Below the pieces are notes generated by a model. The model did not search any database. It was not told the DNA's origin and was given only the letters and a program-made list of their open reading frames with translations. Shown one piece after another: positions 24,910 to 31,168 of a stretch of 31,168 nt of DNA. Position numbers and translations under genes: made by a program. The stretch spans positions 1-31,168 of the forward strand of contig CAZWLJ010000038.1 of the NCBI GenBank assembly GCA_964634605.1. The letters are read 5' to 3'. Positions within the stretch are counted from its first letter, which is position 1. Every line of letters begins with the position of its first letter. The stretch is from UPXZ01 sp964634605. GTDB taxonomy: Bacteria > Bacteroidota > Bacteroidia > Bacteroidales > Paludibacteraceae.

Positions 24910-26094
24910 GTGAAAAAACGGCTTCCATATAGTATCATTATCCTTGCTGGTATTACTTTCTTTTCGTGTAATGACTGGAACGAGTACCGCGTCGAAAGCG
25001 ATTTTGAACCTTTCGTCACAAGGTTTGAATATGAAGCCAATCTCAGGGGGCATACGTTCAGTTTCCGTTCGTCGGGACTGATTGTCGAATTCGGCAAACT
25101 GGACAAAGGAGTGGCAGGTTTGTGTCATGACGGAAATCCAGTCCGCATCGAGATAGATGAAAACTACTGGCGGAAAATGGGGAATTACGGAGGAGCCGAA
25201 CTGATTCGGGAGGAACTTATTTTTCATGAAATGGGACATGGCATACTGGGGCGAAAACACCTGAATAAAACACTCTCCAACGGCGAATGGAAATCAATCA
25301 TGTGCGGAGGTGAAATGCAGCAGAACCGGACATGGAATGTAAACTACCGCGGCCAGCGCAGGGAGTATTACCTGGACGAACTTTTCTTCGAAAGCACAGC
25401 CGAACCATCATTCTTCACCACGCCGCCTGCGGTTCATACGGATGAATACCTCACGGTACTGTCCGACAATTTCGACAACGCGGCAACATCAATCTGGAAA
25501 CCGGGTAATTTCGCCAATTCCACCACGTCGGTTGAAAACGGTATGCTTGTCTGCCGCTCGAAATCGGCTGTGAACCTGGCCATACTTACGGAAATACCCC
25601 AACTCAACATTCAGTCTGATTTTATTCTGGAATACACCTTTCAGTACAAAGGCGAAGCCGACAGCGCGAAATACGGTGTAGCTTTCGGCACAACAACTTC
25701 AGACAATGCTCTCAGCGAATCGGTCGACTTCTTTGTCATCAACAACCAAAAAAAACTGTTCACCGGCAATACAACCTGGTACAGCTACTTTACTCAGGTT
25801 AACCGGAACCAGATTATCCCGCGAGGCTTTAACCGGCTGAAAATCATCCGCGAAGGCGGCATGACAAGTTGCTTCATCAACGACATGTTTGCCTACGCCA
25901 CCGAAGCTGAGAACCGGCAACCCGGCTCGGGCATAGGATTTATGGTACCTGCGGGGCAAACTCTGTATGTGGACGACTTCAGGCTGTTAAAACGGGTAAC
26001 CGGAACAGCTGTACCGCGGGTACGCATGCCGGTTACCGGCAAACTGAACTTTATACCTGTCGAAAGCATTATTCACGAAGCTAATAACAATTAA
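24910..26094 (+). CDS. Lipoprotein with HExxH metallopeptidase-like domain and a lectin-like C-terminal domain
   Basis: The chosen start is GTG at 24910, giving a normal lipoprotein signal (KKRLPYSIIILAGITFFSC, lipid Cys 20) and 394 aa; a TTG 15 nt upstream is the alternative. Residues 106-117 read HEMGHGILGRKH, an HExxH with a third His seven residues after the second. SIMCGGE, a possible Met-turn, comes later. This is like metzincin zinc peptidases, but the third-His spacing is one residue longer than HExxHxxGxxH. From about residue 180 a separate beta-rich domain (LSDNFDNAATSIWKPGNF ... YVDDFRLL) resembles concanavalin-like folds. It is probably anchored in the outer membrane or periplasm. 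Substrate is unknown. The GH13 gene follows after 18 nt, so they may be co-transcribed. Confidence 0.75.
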   Translation: MKKRLPYSIIILAGITFFSCNDWNEYRVESDFEPFVTRFEYEANLRGHTFSFRSSGLIVEFGKLDKGVAGLCHDGNPVRIEIDENYWRKMGNYGGAELIREELIFHEMGHGILGRKHLNKTLSNGEWKSIMCGGEMQQNRTWNVNYRGQRREYYLDELFFESTAEPSFFTTPPAVHTDEYLTVLSDNFDNAATSIWKPGNFANSTTSVENGMLVCRSKSAVNLAILTEIPQLNIQSDFILEYTFQYKGEADSAKYGVAFGTTTSDNALSESVDFFVINNQKKLFTGNTTWYSYFTQVNRNQIIPRGFNRLKIIREGGMTSCFINDMFAYATEAENRQPGSGIGFMVPAGQTLYVDDFRLLKRVTGTAVPRVRMPVTGKLNFIPVESIIHEANNN

Positions 26095-26112
26095 TAAATA
26101 AAAAGGAACTTT

Positions 26113-27804
26113 ATGCCAAAATTTGTGATTTACCAGGTTCTTCCGCGTCTTTTCGGCAATTACAACACCACCCGAAAATACAAAGGCACCATCGAAGAAA
26201 ACGGATGTGGAAAATTCAACAGTTTTACACCCCGCGCGCTGGAAGAAATCCGGAAATTCGGAGCAACACACATCTGGTACACAGGAATTATCGAACATGC
26301 CACCAAAACAGATTATTCGGAATACGGAATTAAAAAAGACCATCCGGGAGTTATAAAGGGCAACGCAGGTTCGCCCTACGCCATCAAGGATTTCTACGAT
26401 GTGGATCCCGACTTGGCCGAATCAGTTACAAACCGGATGGAAGAATTCGAAGCGCTCATCAGACGAACGCACGAAGCCGGACTGAAAGCCATCATTGACT
26501 TCGTACCAAATCATACAGCCCGGCAATATCATTCGGACAGGATGCCCGAAGGCGTAAAGAATATTGGCGAAACCGACAATCCGAACTGGGCTTTCTCACC
26601 GCTCAACAACTATTATTACATTCCCGGGCAGAAATTCAACCCTTCGTTCAACACCGAAGGATACGAAGAATATCCGGCCAGGGCTACCGGAAACGACCAG
26701 TTCACAGCCACTCCCACAGAATTTGACTGGTACGAAACCGTAAAACTCAACTACGGAGTGAATTACACGGAAGGTTATCAAAAGCAGTTTGACCCGATTC
26801 CCGACACGTGGTACAAGATGGTGGACGTACTCTGCTACTGGGCAGCGAAAGAGGTGGATGGCTTCCGGGTGGATATGGCCGAAATGGTTCCGGTGGAATT
26901 TTGGGGCTGGGCCATTCCATTTGTCAAAGAAGTAAATCCTGAGATTATTTTTATAGCTGAAGTGTATAACCCTGCCGAATATCGCAACTACATTTGCAAC
27001 GGAAAATTTGATTACCTGTACGATAAAGTGGGATTGTATGACAAACTACGCGGCATTCTGAGCCGAAACGAAGCGGCAAGAGATATTACCGGCATCTGGC
27101 AAAGCCTTAACGGAATTTCTGACCGCATGCTCAATTTCATGGAAAATCATGACGAGCAGCGTATTGCATCCGGTTTTTTCTGCGGAAGCGGAGTATATGC
27201 AGAGCCTGCAATGATAGTGGCAGCTACACTTACCAAAGCACCTGTGATGATATATATGGGTCAGGAACTGGGCGAACTGGGTATGGACATGGAAGGCTTC
27301 AGCGGTGTGGATGGTAAAACCACTATTTTCGATTACTGGGGAGTGTCATCTATTCAGGCCTGGGCTAACAATGGAGCATTCGACGGAGCCAATCTGACAG
27401 AAGAACAATGGAAAATCCGGAATTTCTATCAGAAACTGATGAAAATTTGTCTTTCTGAAAAAGCAATTTCGGAAGGCGAAATGTACGACCTGGAATTTGC
27501 CAACTTCGGAAATCCTGCATTCAACTCGCACGAGCAGTATGCTTTTATCCGTAAATATAAAAACGAAATGCTGCTGATAATTGTTAACTTCTACGACAAG
27601 CAGGCAAACCTCGAAGTTTGCATCCCTTACGAGGCATTTCAGTATCTGAAACTGCCTGACGGTGACTACTACAGTGCAAATAATCTGCTCGACAAAGACG
27701 AAGACCTGCCGGTTCAGCGGCTCTCATCCGTAAGCAATTATCAGGTAAATTTGCCCGCGTGGAGTGGTAAAATACTTAAACTGAAAAAAGCGAATGTACT
27801 ATAA
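26113..27804 (+). CDS. Alpha-amylase family (GH13) enzyme, cytoplasmic
   Basis: This 563-aa GH13 enzyme lacks a signal peptide (MPKFVIYQVLPRLFGN), so it likely acts in the cytoplasm on alpha-glucans. All four conserved regions are intact: DFVPNHT (region I), GFRVDMAEMV with nucleophile D254 (II), FIAEVYNP with acid/base E283 (III) and FMENHDEQR with D347 (IV). The C-terminal part from ~470 (YAFIRKYKNEMLLIIVNFYDKQANLEV) is a beta-sandwich C domain. Subfamily and exact product (amylase, maltogenic or transferase) cannot be decided here. It is 18 nt after the lipoprotein gene. Enolase follows 146 nt later with its own promoter. Confidence 0.92.
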   Translation: MPKFVIYQVLPRLFGNYNTTRKYKGTIEENGCGKFNSFTPRALEEIRKFGATHIWYTGIIEHATKTDYSEYGIKKDHPGVIKGNAGSPYAIKDFYDVDPDLAESVTNRMEEFEALIRRTHEAGLKAIIDFVPNHTARQYHSDRMPEGVKNIGETDNPNWAFSPLNNYYYIPGQKFNPSFNTEGYEEYPARATGNDQFTATPTEFDWYETVKLNYGVNYTEGYQKQFDPIPDTWYKMVDVLCYWAAKEVDGFRVDMAEMVPVEFWGWAIPFVKEVNPEIIFIAEVYNPAEYRNYICNGKFDYLYDKVGLYDKLRGILSRNEAARDITGIWQSLNGISDRMLNFMENHDEQRIASGFFCGSGVYAEPAMIVAATLTKAPVMIYMGQELGELGMDMEGFSGVDGKTTIFDYWGVSSIQAWANNGAFDGANLTEEQWKIRNFYQKLMKICLSEKAISEGEMYDLEFANFGNPAFNSHEQYAFIRKYKNEMLLIIVNFYDKQANLEVCIPYEAFQYLKLPDGDYYSANNLLDKDEDLPVQRLSSVSNYQVNLPAWSGKILKLKKANVL

Positions 27805-27856
27805 ATCCTGACAGTCAGGTTAAGGGCAAATTATATGGAAATAGACAAAACAAACC

Positions 27857-27888
27857 TGTGGAAACATGTGTTTTTTTTAGTACCTTTG
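27857..27888 (+). promoter_or_regulatory. Promoter of enolase
   Basis: TACCTTTG (27881-27888) matches TAnnTTTG exactly. A TGTG at 27857-27860 sits about 20 nt upstream as a weak -33 element. The leader to the eno ATG is about 55 nt. Confidence 0.65.
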
Positions 27889-27950
27889 CGCCCGAATCCG
27901 GAACAGTAAACAAAGATAAAGCAATATCATAACAATTTAAAAAAACAATT

Positions 27951-29231
27951 ATGAGTAAAATTGAAAAAATCGTAGCCCGCGAGGTACTTGACTCCCGCGG
28001 AAATCCTACAGTAGAAGTAGATGTAACACTCGAATCGGGTGTTGTAGGCCGTGCTTCCGTTCCATCGGGTGCATCAACCGGCGAAAATGAAGCCATCGAA
28101 CTTCGCGACGGTGACAAAAAACGTTACCTGGGTAAAGGCGTACTGAAAGCCGTAGAAAATGTAAATAAAGTGATTGCTCCTGCCCTCATCGGCGAATGCG
28201 CACTGCAACAACGCAAAATAGACAAAGCGATGATCGCTCTGGACGGAACAAAAACAAAATCGAACCTCGGTGCAAACGCCATCCTCGGTGTATCGCTGGC
28301 TGTTGCCAAAGCTGCTGCCAACTACCTCGACATGCCGCTGTATCGCTACATTGGCGGAACAAACGCATTCACACTGCCTGTTCCAATGATGAACATCATC
28401 AACGGTGGTTCACACTCCGATGCTCCTATCGCTTTCCAGGAATTCATGATCCGTCCGGTAGGCGCCTGCTGCTTCCGCGAAGGTCTGCGCATGGGTGCTG
28501 AAGTTTTCCACTCACTGAAAAAAGTATTGCATGACAAAAACCTGAGCACTGCTGTAGGTGACGAAGGTGGTTTCGCTCCCAACCTGGCAGGCGGTACCGA
28601 AGAAGCTCTCGAATCAATCCTGCTGGCTATCCGCAATGCAGGTTACGAACCCGGAAAAGATGTAATGATCGGTCTGGACTGCGCTGCATCAGAATTCTAC
28701 AAAGACGGTATCTATGACTATACCAAATTCGAAGGCGCTAACGCTAAAAAACGTACTTCAGCCGAGCAGGTGGATTACCTGGCTGAACTTGCAGCCAACT
28801 ACCCGATCGACTCAATCGAAGACGGTATGGCTGAAGGCGACTGGGACGGATGGAAACTGCTGACCGACAAACTGGGCAAGAAAATCCAGCTTGTAGGCGA
28901 CGACTTGTTTGTAACCAACGTAGAATACCTGAAAAAAGGTATCGACATGGGTTGCGCCAACTCCATCCTTATCAAGGTTAACCAGATTGGTTCGCTCACC
29001 GAAACTCTCGACGCTATCGAAATGGCACACCGTGCAGGTTACACTTCCGTAACTTCACACCGCTCGGGTGAAACCGAAGATGCTACCATCGCCGATATCG
29101 CTGTAGCTACCAACTCCGGACAAATCAAAACCGGTTCACTGAGCCGCTCCGACCGTATGGCCAAATACAACCAGCTTCTCCGCATCGAAGAAGAATTGGG
29201 TGATTTGGCTGTGTATGGATGGAAGAAATAA
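27951..29231 (+). CDS. eno: Enolase
   Basis: Enolase interconverts 2-phosphoglycerate and phosphoenolpyruvate in glycolysis. The 426-aa protein is full length and near-canonical: KIVAREVLDSRGNPTVEVD at the start, PSGASTGENEAIELRD, the metal ligands in GLDCAASEFY, DSIEDGMAEGDWDGW and LVGDDLFVTN, the signature ILIKVNQIGSLTET, and SHRSGETEDATIADIAVA. Codons are visibly biased (many GAA, AAA and CGT, with GGT favoured), as expected for a highly expressed gene. It has its own promoter upstream and a strong terminator downstream, so it is monocistronic. Confidence 0.98.
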   Translation: MSKIEKIVAREVLDSRGNPTVEVDVTLESGVVGRASVPSGASTGENEAIELRDGDKKRYLGKGVLKAVENVNKVIAPALIGECALQQRKIDKAMIALDGTKTKSNLGANAILGVSLAVAKAAANYLDMPLYRYIGGTNAFTLPVPMMNIINGGSHSDAPIAFQEFMIRPVGACCFREGLRMGAEVFHSLKKVLHDKNLSTAVGDEGGFAPNLAGGTEEALESILLAIRNAGYEPGKDVMIGLDCAASEFYKDGIYDYTKFEGANAKKRTSAEQVDYLAELAANYPIDSIEDGMAEGDWDGWKLLTDKLGKKIQLVGDDLFVTNVEYLKKGIDMGCANSILIKVNQIGSLTETLDAIEMAHRAGYTSVTSHRSGETEDATIADIAVATNSGQIKTGSLSRSDRMAKYNQLLRIEEELGDLAVYGWKK

Positions 29232-29262
29232 AGACTACCCCTAACCCCTAAAGGGGAATTTG

Positions 29263-29304
29263 AAAACCGATTTTCTGATGAGAAGGTCGGTTTTTTATTT
29301 TTTT
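29263..29304 (+). terminator. Rho-independent terminator of enolase
   Basis: AAAACCGA (29263-29270) pairs with TCGGTTTT, with an inner TTCT/AGAA extension. A T-rich run follows to about 29304. It lies 31 nt after the eno stop. A small CCCCTAAAGGGG hairpin precedes it. Confidence 0.9.
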
Positions 29305-29320
29305 AATTGTTAATTTTTTA

Positions 29321-29328
29321 TACTTTTG
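29321..29328 (+). promoter_or_regulatory. Promoter -7 box of the tyrosine recombinase gene
   Basis: TACTTTTG matches TAnnTTTG and lies 35 nt upstream of the ATG at 29363. This supports 29363 as the original start of the recombinase gene. The -33 region is only T-rich. Confidence 0.5.
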
Positions 29329-29362
29329 TTTTTAGAGTTTCGACCTAACCCAATTTGATATA

Positions 29363-29401
29363 ATGAAAGCCGAAAAAATAACCCATCAGAATGAACCATG
29401 A
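29363..29401 (+). other. Short leader ORF in frame with the recombinase, ending in TGA
   Basis: ATG at 29363 opens twelve codons (MKAEKITHQNEP) and meets TGA at 29399-29401. The frame then stays open into the recombinase through IRVIFPFDAEK and onwards. It is probably the original 5' end of that gene, now cut off by a nonsense codon or a sequencing error. Confidence 0.55.
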
Positions 29402-29434
29402 ATACGTGTAATCTTTCCTTTTGATGCCGAAAAG

Positions 29435-31006
29435 GTGAAAATTCTCCGCCAAATTGCAGATACGCGGTGGAGTAAAACACACGGCGCTTGGCATATTCCG
29501 TACACCAAACAAGCGTTTGAACAGCTGATTAGCCTTTTTCCTGATGTGCAGTTTGACAAAAAAGTAAAATTACAAGTTGCGGAATCAGCAGGAATGGAAG
29601 CGCCAAAAGCAGATCTCGAAGAGAAGGCAAAGGAAATAACCGTGACAACTTCCCCTACTCTTTCCTTGCATGAAACAAACGTTATTATTGTACAGGGAAA
29701 ACGAATTATCGTGAGAATTCCAAAAAATGATACCGACACTCAATTTCTGCTTTCATTCCGCTACGTGCATTTCGACAAGCTAAACAAACATTGGATTATT
29801 CCCCATTATGGAAAAGATTTGGATTTACTGCTAAGTTATTTTGAGAATCGGCAAATAAAGGTAGTTTATGAAAAAAACAGAATAATCCAAAACGCCGCGG
29901 GTGAAGCTGTAGAAGCCGGAAAACTAAAAACCTATACGATCCAAAACCGCATTATTCGGATTTATTTTGTTTATAACAGACCAATCATTGATGCTATAAA
30001 ACATATCGGGATGTACCGATGGAATAGTTCGGAAAACTACTGGACAGTGCCTTACACCGAACAAAATCTGACGAAAATAAGAGAAATTGCGGTTTCTAAC
30101 AATCTGATGTTTGAAAACTCAGTGATTTCGAAAACAGAAGGTACTCCTCGTCAACCCAAACATGCCAACTATCGGCGATGCCCGAAAGAATATTCCGAGA
30201 AGCTGAAAGAGCTTCGCTACAGTCAAAACACCCAAAATGTGTACACGGATTTATTCGAAGAATTTATTAATTATTATGCCGACAAAAAACCGGAAGACAT
30301 AACTACGGATGAAATCGTTGATTTTTTACGATATTTGGTTAACGATCGGAAAATATCGACATCTTACCAAAATCAAAGCATCAATTCCATTAAGTTTTAT
30401 TATGAAAGAGTGCTGGGGCAGACTCGAAAAATCTACCCGATAGAACGTCCGCGAAAAGAGAAATTTTTGCCGGAAGTTTTGAGTGAAGAAGAAATTGCGA
30501 CACTATTGAAAGCCATAACAAATCTCAAGCATAAAGCGCTGATAATGACCATCTATTCCGGCGGTTTACGCATCAGCGAATTAATTAATCTGAGGGTCAA
30601 AGACATTGACAGCGACCGGATGCAGATACGAATTTCACAGAGTAAAGGAAAAAAAGACCGATATACTTTGTTAAGTAAAAAAACTTTAATAATTTTAAGG
30701 CGGTATTTCTCGGAATACAAACCGAAGGTGTGGCTATTCGAAGGTGATGATGGAGGTCAGTATTCGACCAGCAGCATTTACAGCATTTTTTCAAAAGCGG
30801 TGAAGCTTGCCAAGATTAAGAAACAAGTATCCATACACTCACTGAGGCATAGTTTTGCCACTCATTTGTTGGAAAATGGCACGGATCTCCGATATATACA
30901 AAGCCTGTTGGGACACTCGAGTAGTAAAACGACTGAGATTTATACGCACATTACTACCAAAGGTTTTGATCAAATAAAAAATCCGCTGGATGGTCTGGAT
31001 ATTTGA
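29435..31006 (+). CDS. Tyrosine recombinase (phage-type integrase) with repeated N-terminal W-x-[IV]-P-Y modules
   Basis: The frame from the GTG at 29435 gives 523 aa. The C-terminal catalytic domain has the full set R379 (GGLRISE), K404 (SQSKGKKDR), H468 and R471 (HSLRHSFATH), H494 (LGHSS) and nucleophile Y503 (TTEIYTH). A SAM-like core-binding domain lies at ~250-335. The N-terminus holds three ~50-residue modules ending in W-x-[IV]-P-Y/H: RWSKTHGAWHIPYT, FDKLNKHWIIPHYG and RWNSSENYWTVPYT. They resemble HARP-like DNA-binding repeats (inference). Module 1 begins upstream of the GTG, so the GTG start may not be the original one. The gene is visibly more AT-rich than its neighbours and is followed by a repeat cluster. 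Confidence 0.88.
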   Translation: MKILRQIADTRWSKTHGAWHIPYTKQAFEQLISLFPDVQFDKKVKLQVAESAGMEAPKADLEEKAKEITVTTSPTLSLHETNVIIVQGKRIIVRIPKNDTDTQFLLSFRYVHFDKLNKHWIIPHYGKDLDLLLSYFENRQIKVVYEKNRIIQNAAGEAVEAGKLKTYTIQNRIIRIYFVYNRPIIDAIKHIGMYRWNSSENYWTVPYTEQNLTKIREIAVSNNLMFENSVISKTEGTPRQPKHANYRRCPKEYSEKLKELRYSQNTQNVYTDLFEEFINYYADKKPEDITTDEIVDFLRYLVNDRKISTSYQNQSINSIKFYYERVLGQTRKIYPIERPRKEKFLPEVLSEEEIATLLKAITNLKHKALIMTIYSGGLRISELINLRVKDIDSDRMQIRISQSKGKKDRYTLLSKKTLIILRRYFSEYKPKVWLFEGDDGGQYSTSSIYSIFSKAVKLAKIKKQVSIHSLRHSFATHLLENGTDLRYIQSLLGHSSSKTTEIYTHITTKGFDQIKNPLDGLDI

Positions 31007-31042
31007 ACAATGGACAAGAAAACAGAATTTTAACAAATTGGA

Positions 31043-31156
31043 TATGTGCGACACCATCAACTTAGGCGACAAACGCTTAAACATCTATATATAAACGGAT
31101 TAATAAACATAAGCCAACAAAATAATCTCAAAATATGTGCGACGGTGTCGCACATA
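31043..31156. repeat. TATGTGCGAC direct and inverted repeat cluster next to the recombinase
   Basis: TATGTGCGACACC (31043-31055) recurs as an exact 13-bp inverted copy, GGTGTCGCACATA (31144-31156), with 88 bp between. A further direct TATGTGCGAC (31134-31143) joins the inverted copy into a perfect 10-bp-arm palindrome with a 3-nt loop. GCGACA also recurs at 31048 and 31066. The cluster starts 36 nt after the recombinase stop. AACATCT (31079-31085) and AGATGTT (31160-31166) form a further inverted pair. It could be a recombination site, a MITE-like element or the end of a larger element running past the window. Confidence 0.7.
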
Positions 31157-31168
31157 CACAGATGTTAT

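Noticed and set aside
31134..31156. Palindrome as the recombinase terminator
   Set aside because: No T-run follows it and it is ~130 nt after the stop. The sequence also recurs upstream as a repeat, which favours a recombination or mobile-element role.
31007..31168. Integron attC/attI site
   Set aside because: The repeat cluster next to a tyrosine recombinase suggested it, but I find no RYYYAAC/GTTRRRY core pair in the right arrangement. It is reported only as a candidate recombination repeat.

Overview
The window looks like a chromosomal contig from a member of the Bacteroidota, most likely order Bacteroidales. The evidence is PorD (a type IX secretion protein), a C-terminal T9SS-type sorting domain, a fused MurF-alanine racemase, DUF3788, a Bacteroidota-type omega subunit and BamD pair, and repeated TAnnTTTG promoter -7 boxes. 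Shine-Dalgarno sequences are not evident. Two runs of exactly 100 N (2693-2792 and 6733-6832) show that this is a scaffolded draft or metagenome assembly. No tRNA, rRNA or CRISPR array was seen.

Layout. 1-3038: the 3' end of a large secreted adhesin-like T9SS cargo gene, overlapping a small membrane-anchored protein with a PID-CTERM-like tail. 3089-8453 (minus strand): recN, porD, rpoZ, bamD and apbE. This is the usual Bacteroidota cell-envelope block, but the coaBC gene normally found between rpoZ and porD is absent. 8643-13471 (minus): a CNNM/CorC-type transporter, dihydroorotase, a polyprenol-phosphate-mannose-synthase-like GT2, a YycJ-like metallo-hydrolase and a CDGSH iron-sulfur protein. 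13730-17876 (plus): a tight operon of udk, a PolB-like 3'-5' exonuclease, an MltF-like lytic transglycosylase and serB. 17916-23056 (minus): a small membrane protein, a DivIC/FtsB-like division protein, a universal stress protein, murF-alr and a methyltransferase. 23139-24780: a weak hypothetical ORF, DUF3788 and tpx. 24910-29231 (plus): a metallopeptidase-like lipoprotein, a GH13 amylase-family enzyme and enolase. 29363-31168: an AT-rich tyrosine recombinase with repeated N-terminal W-x-[IV]-P-Y modules and an early in-frame TGA, followed by an inverted/direct repeat cluster that runs towards the window edge.

Most of the window is housekeeping: cell wall and envelope assembly, pyrimidine salvage and synthesis, serine synthesis, glycolysis and peroxide defence. 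The parts that deserve a second look are the recombinase with its flanking TATGTGCGAC repeats, the stacks of short (mostly 7-nt period) tandem repeats that abut stop codons between genes, the PID-CTERM-like protein coupled to a T9SS cargo gene, the HExxH/Met-turn lipoprotein, and the missing coaBC. I did not find a convincing new multi-gene defence or biosynthetic system.
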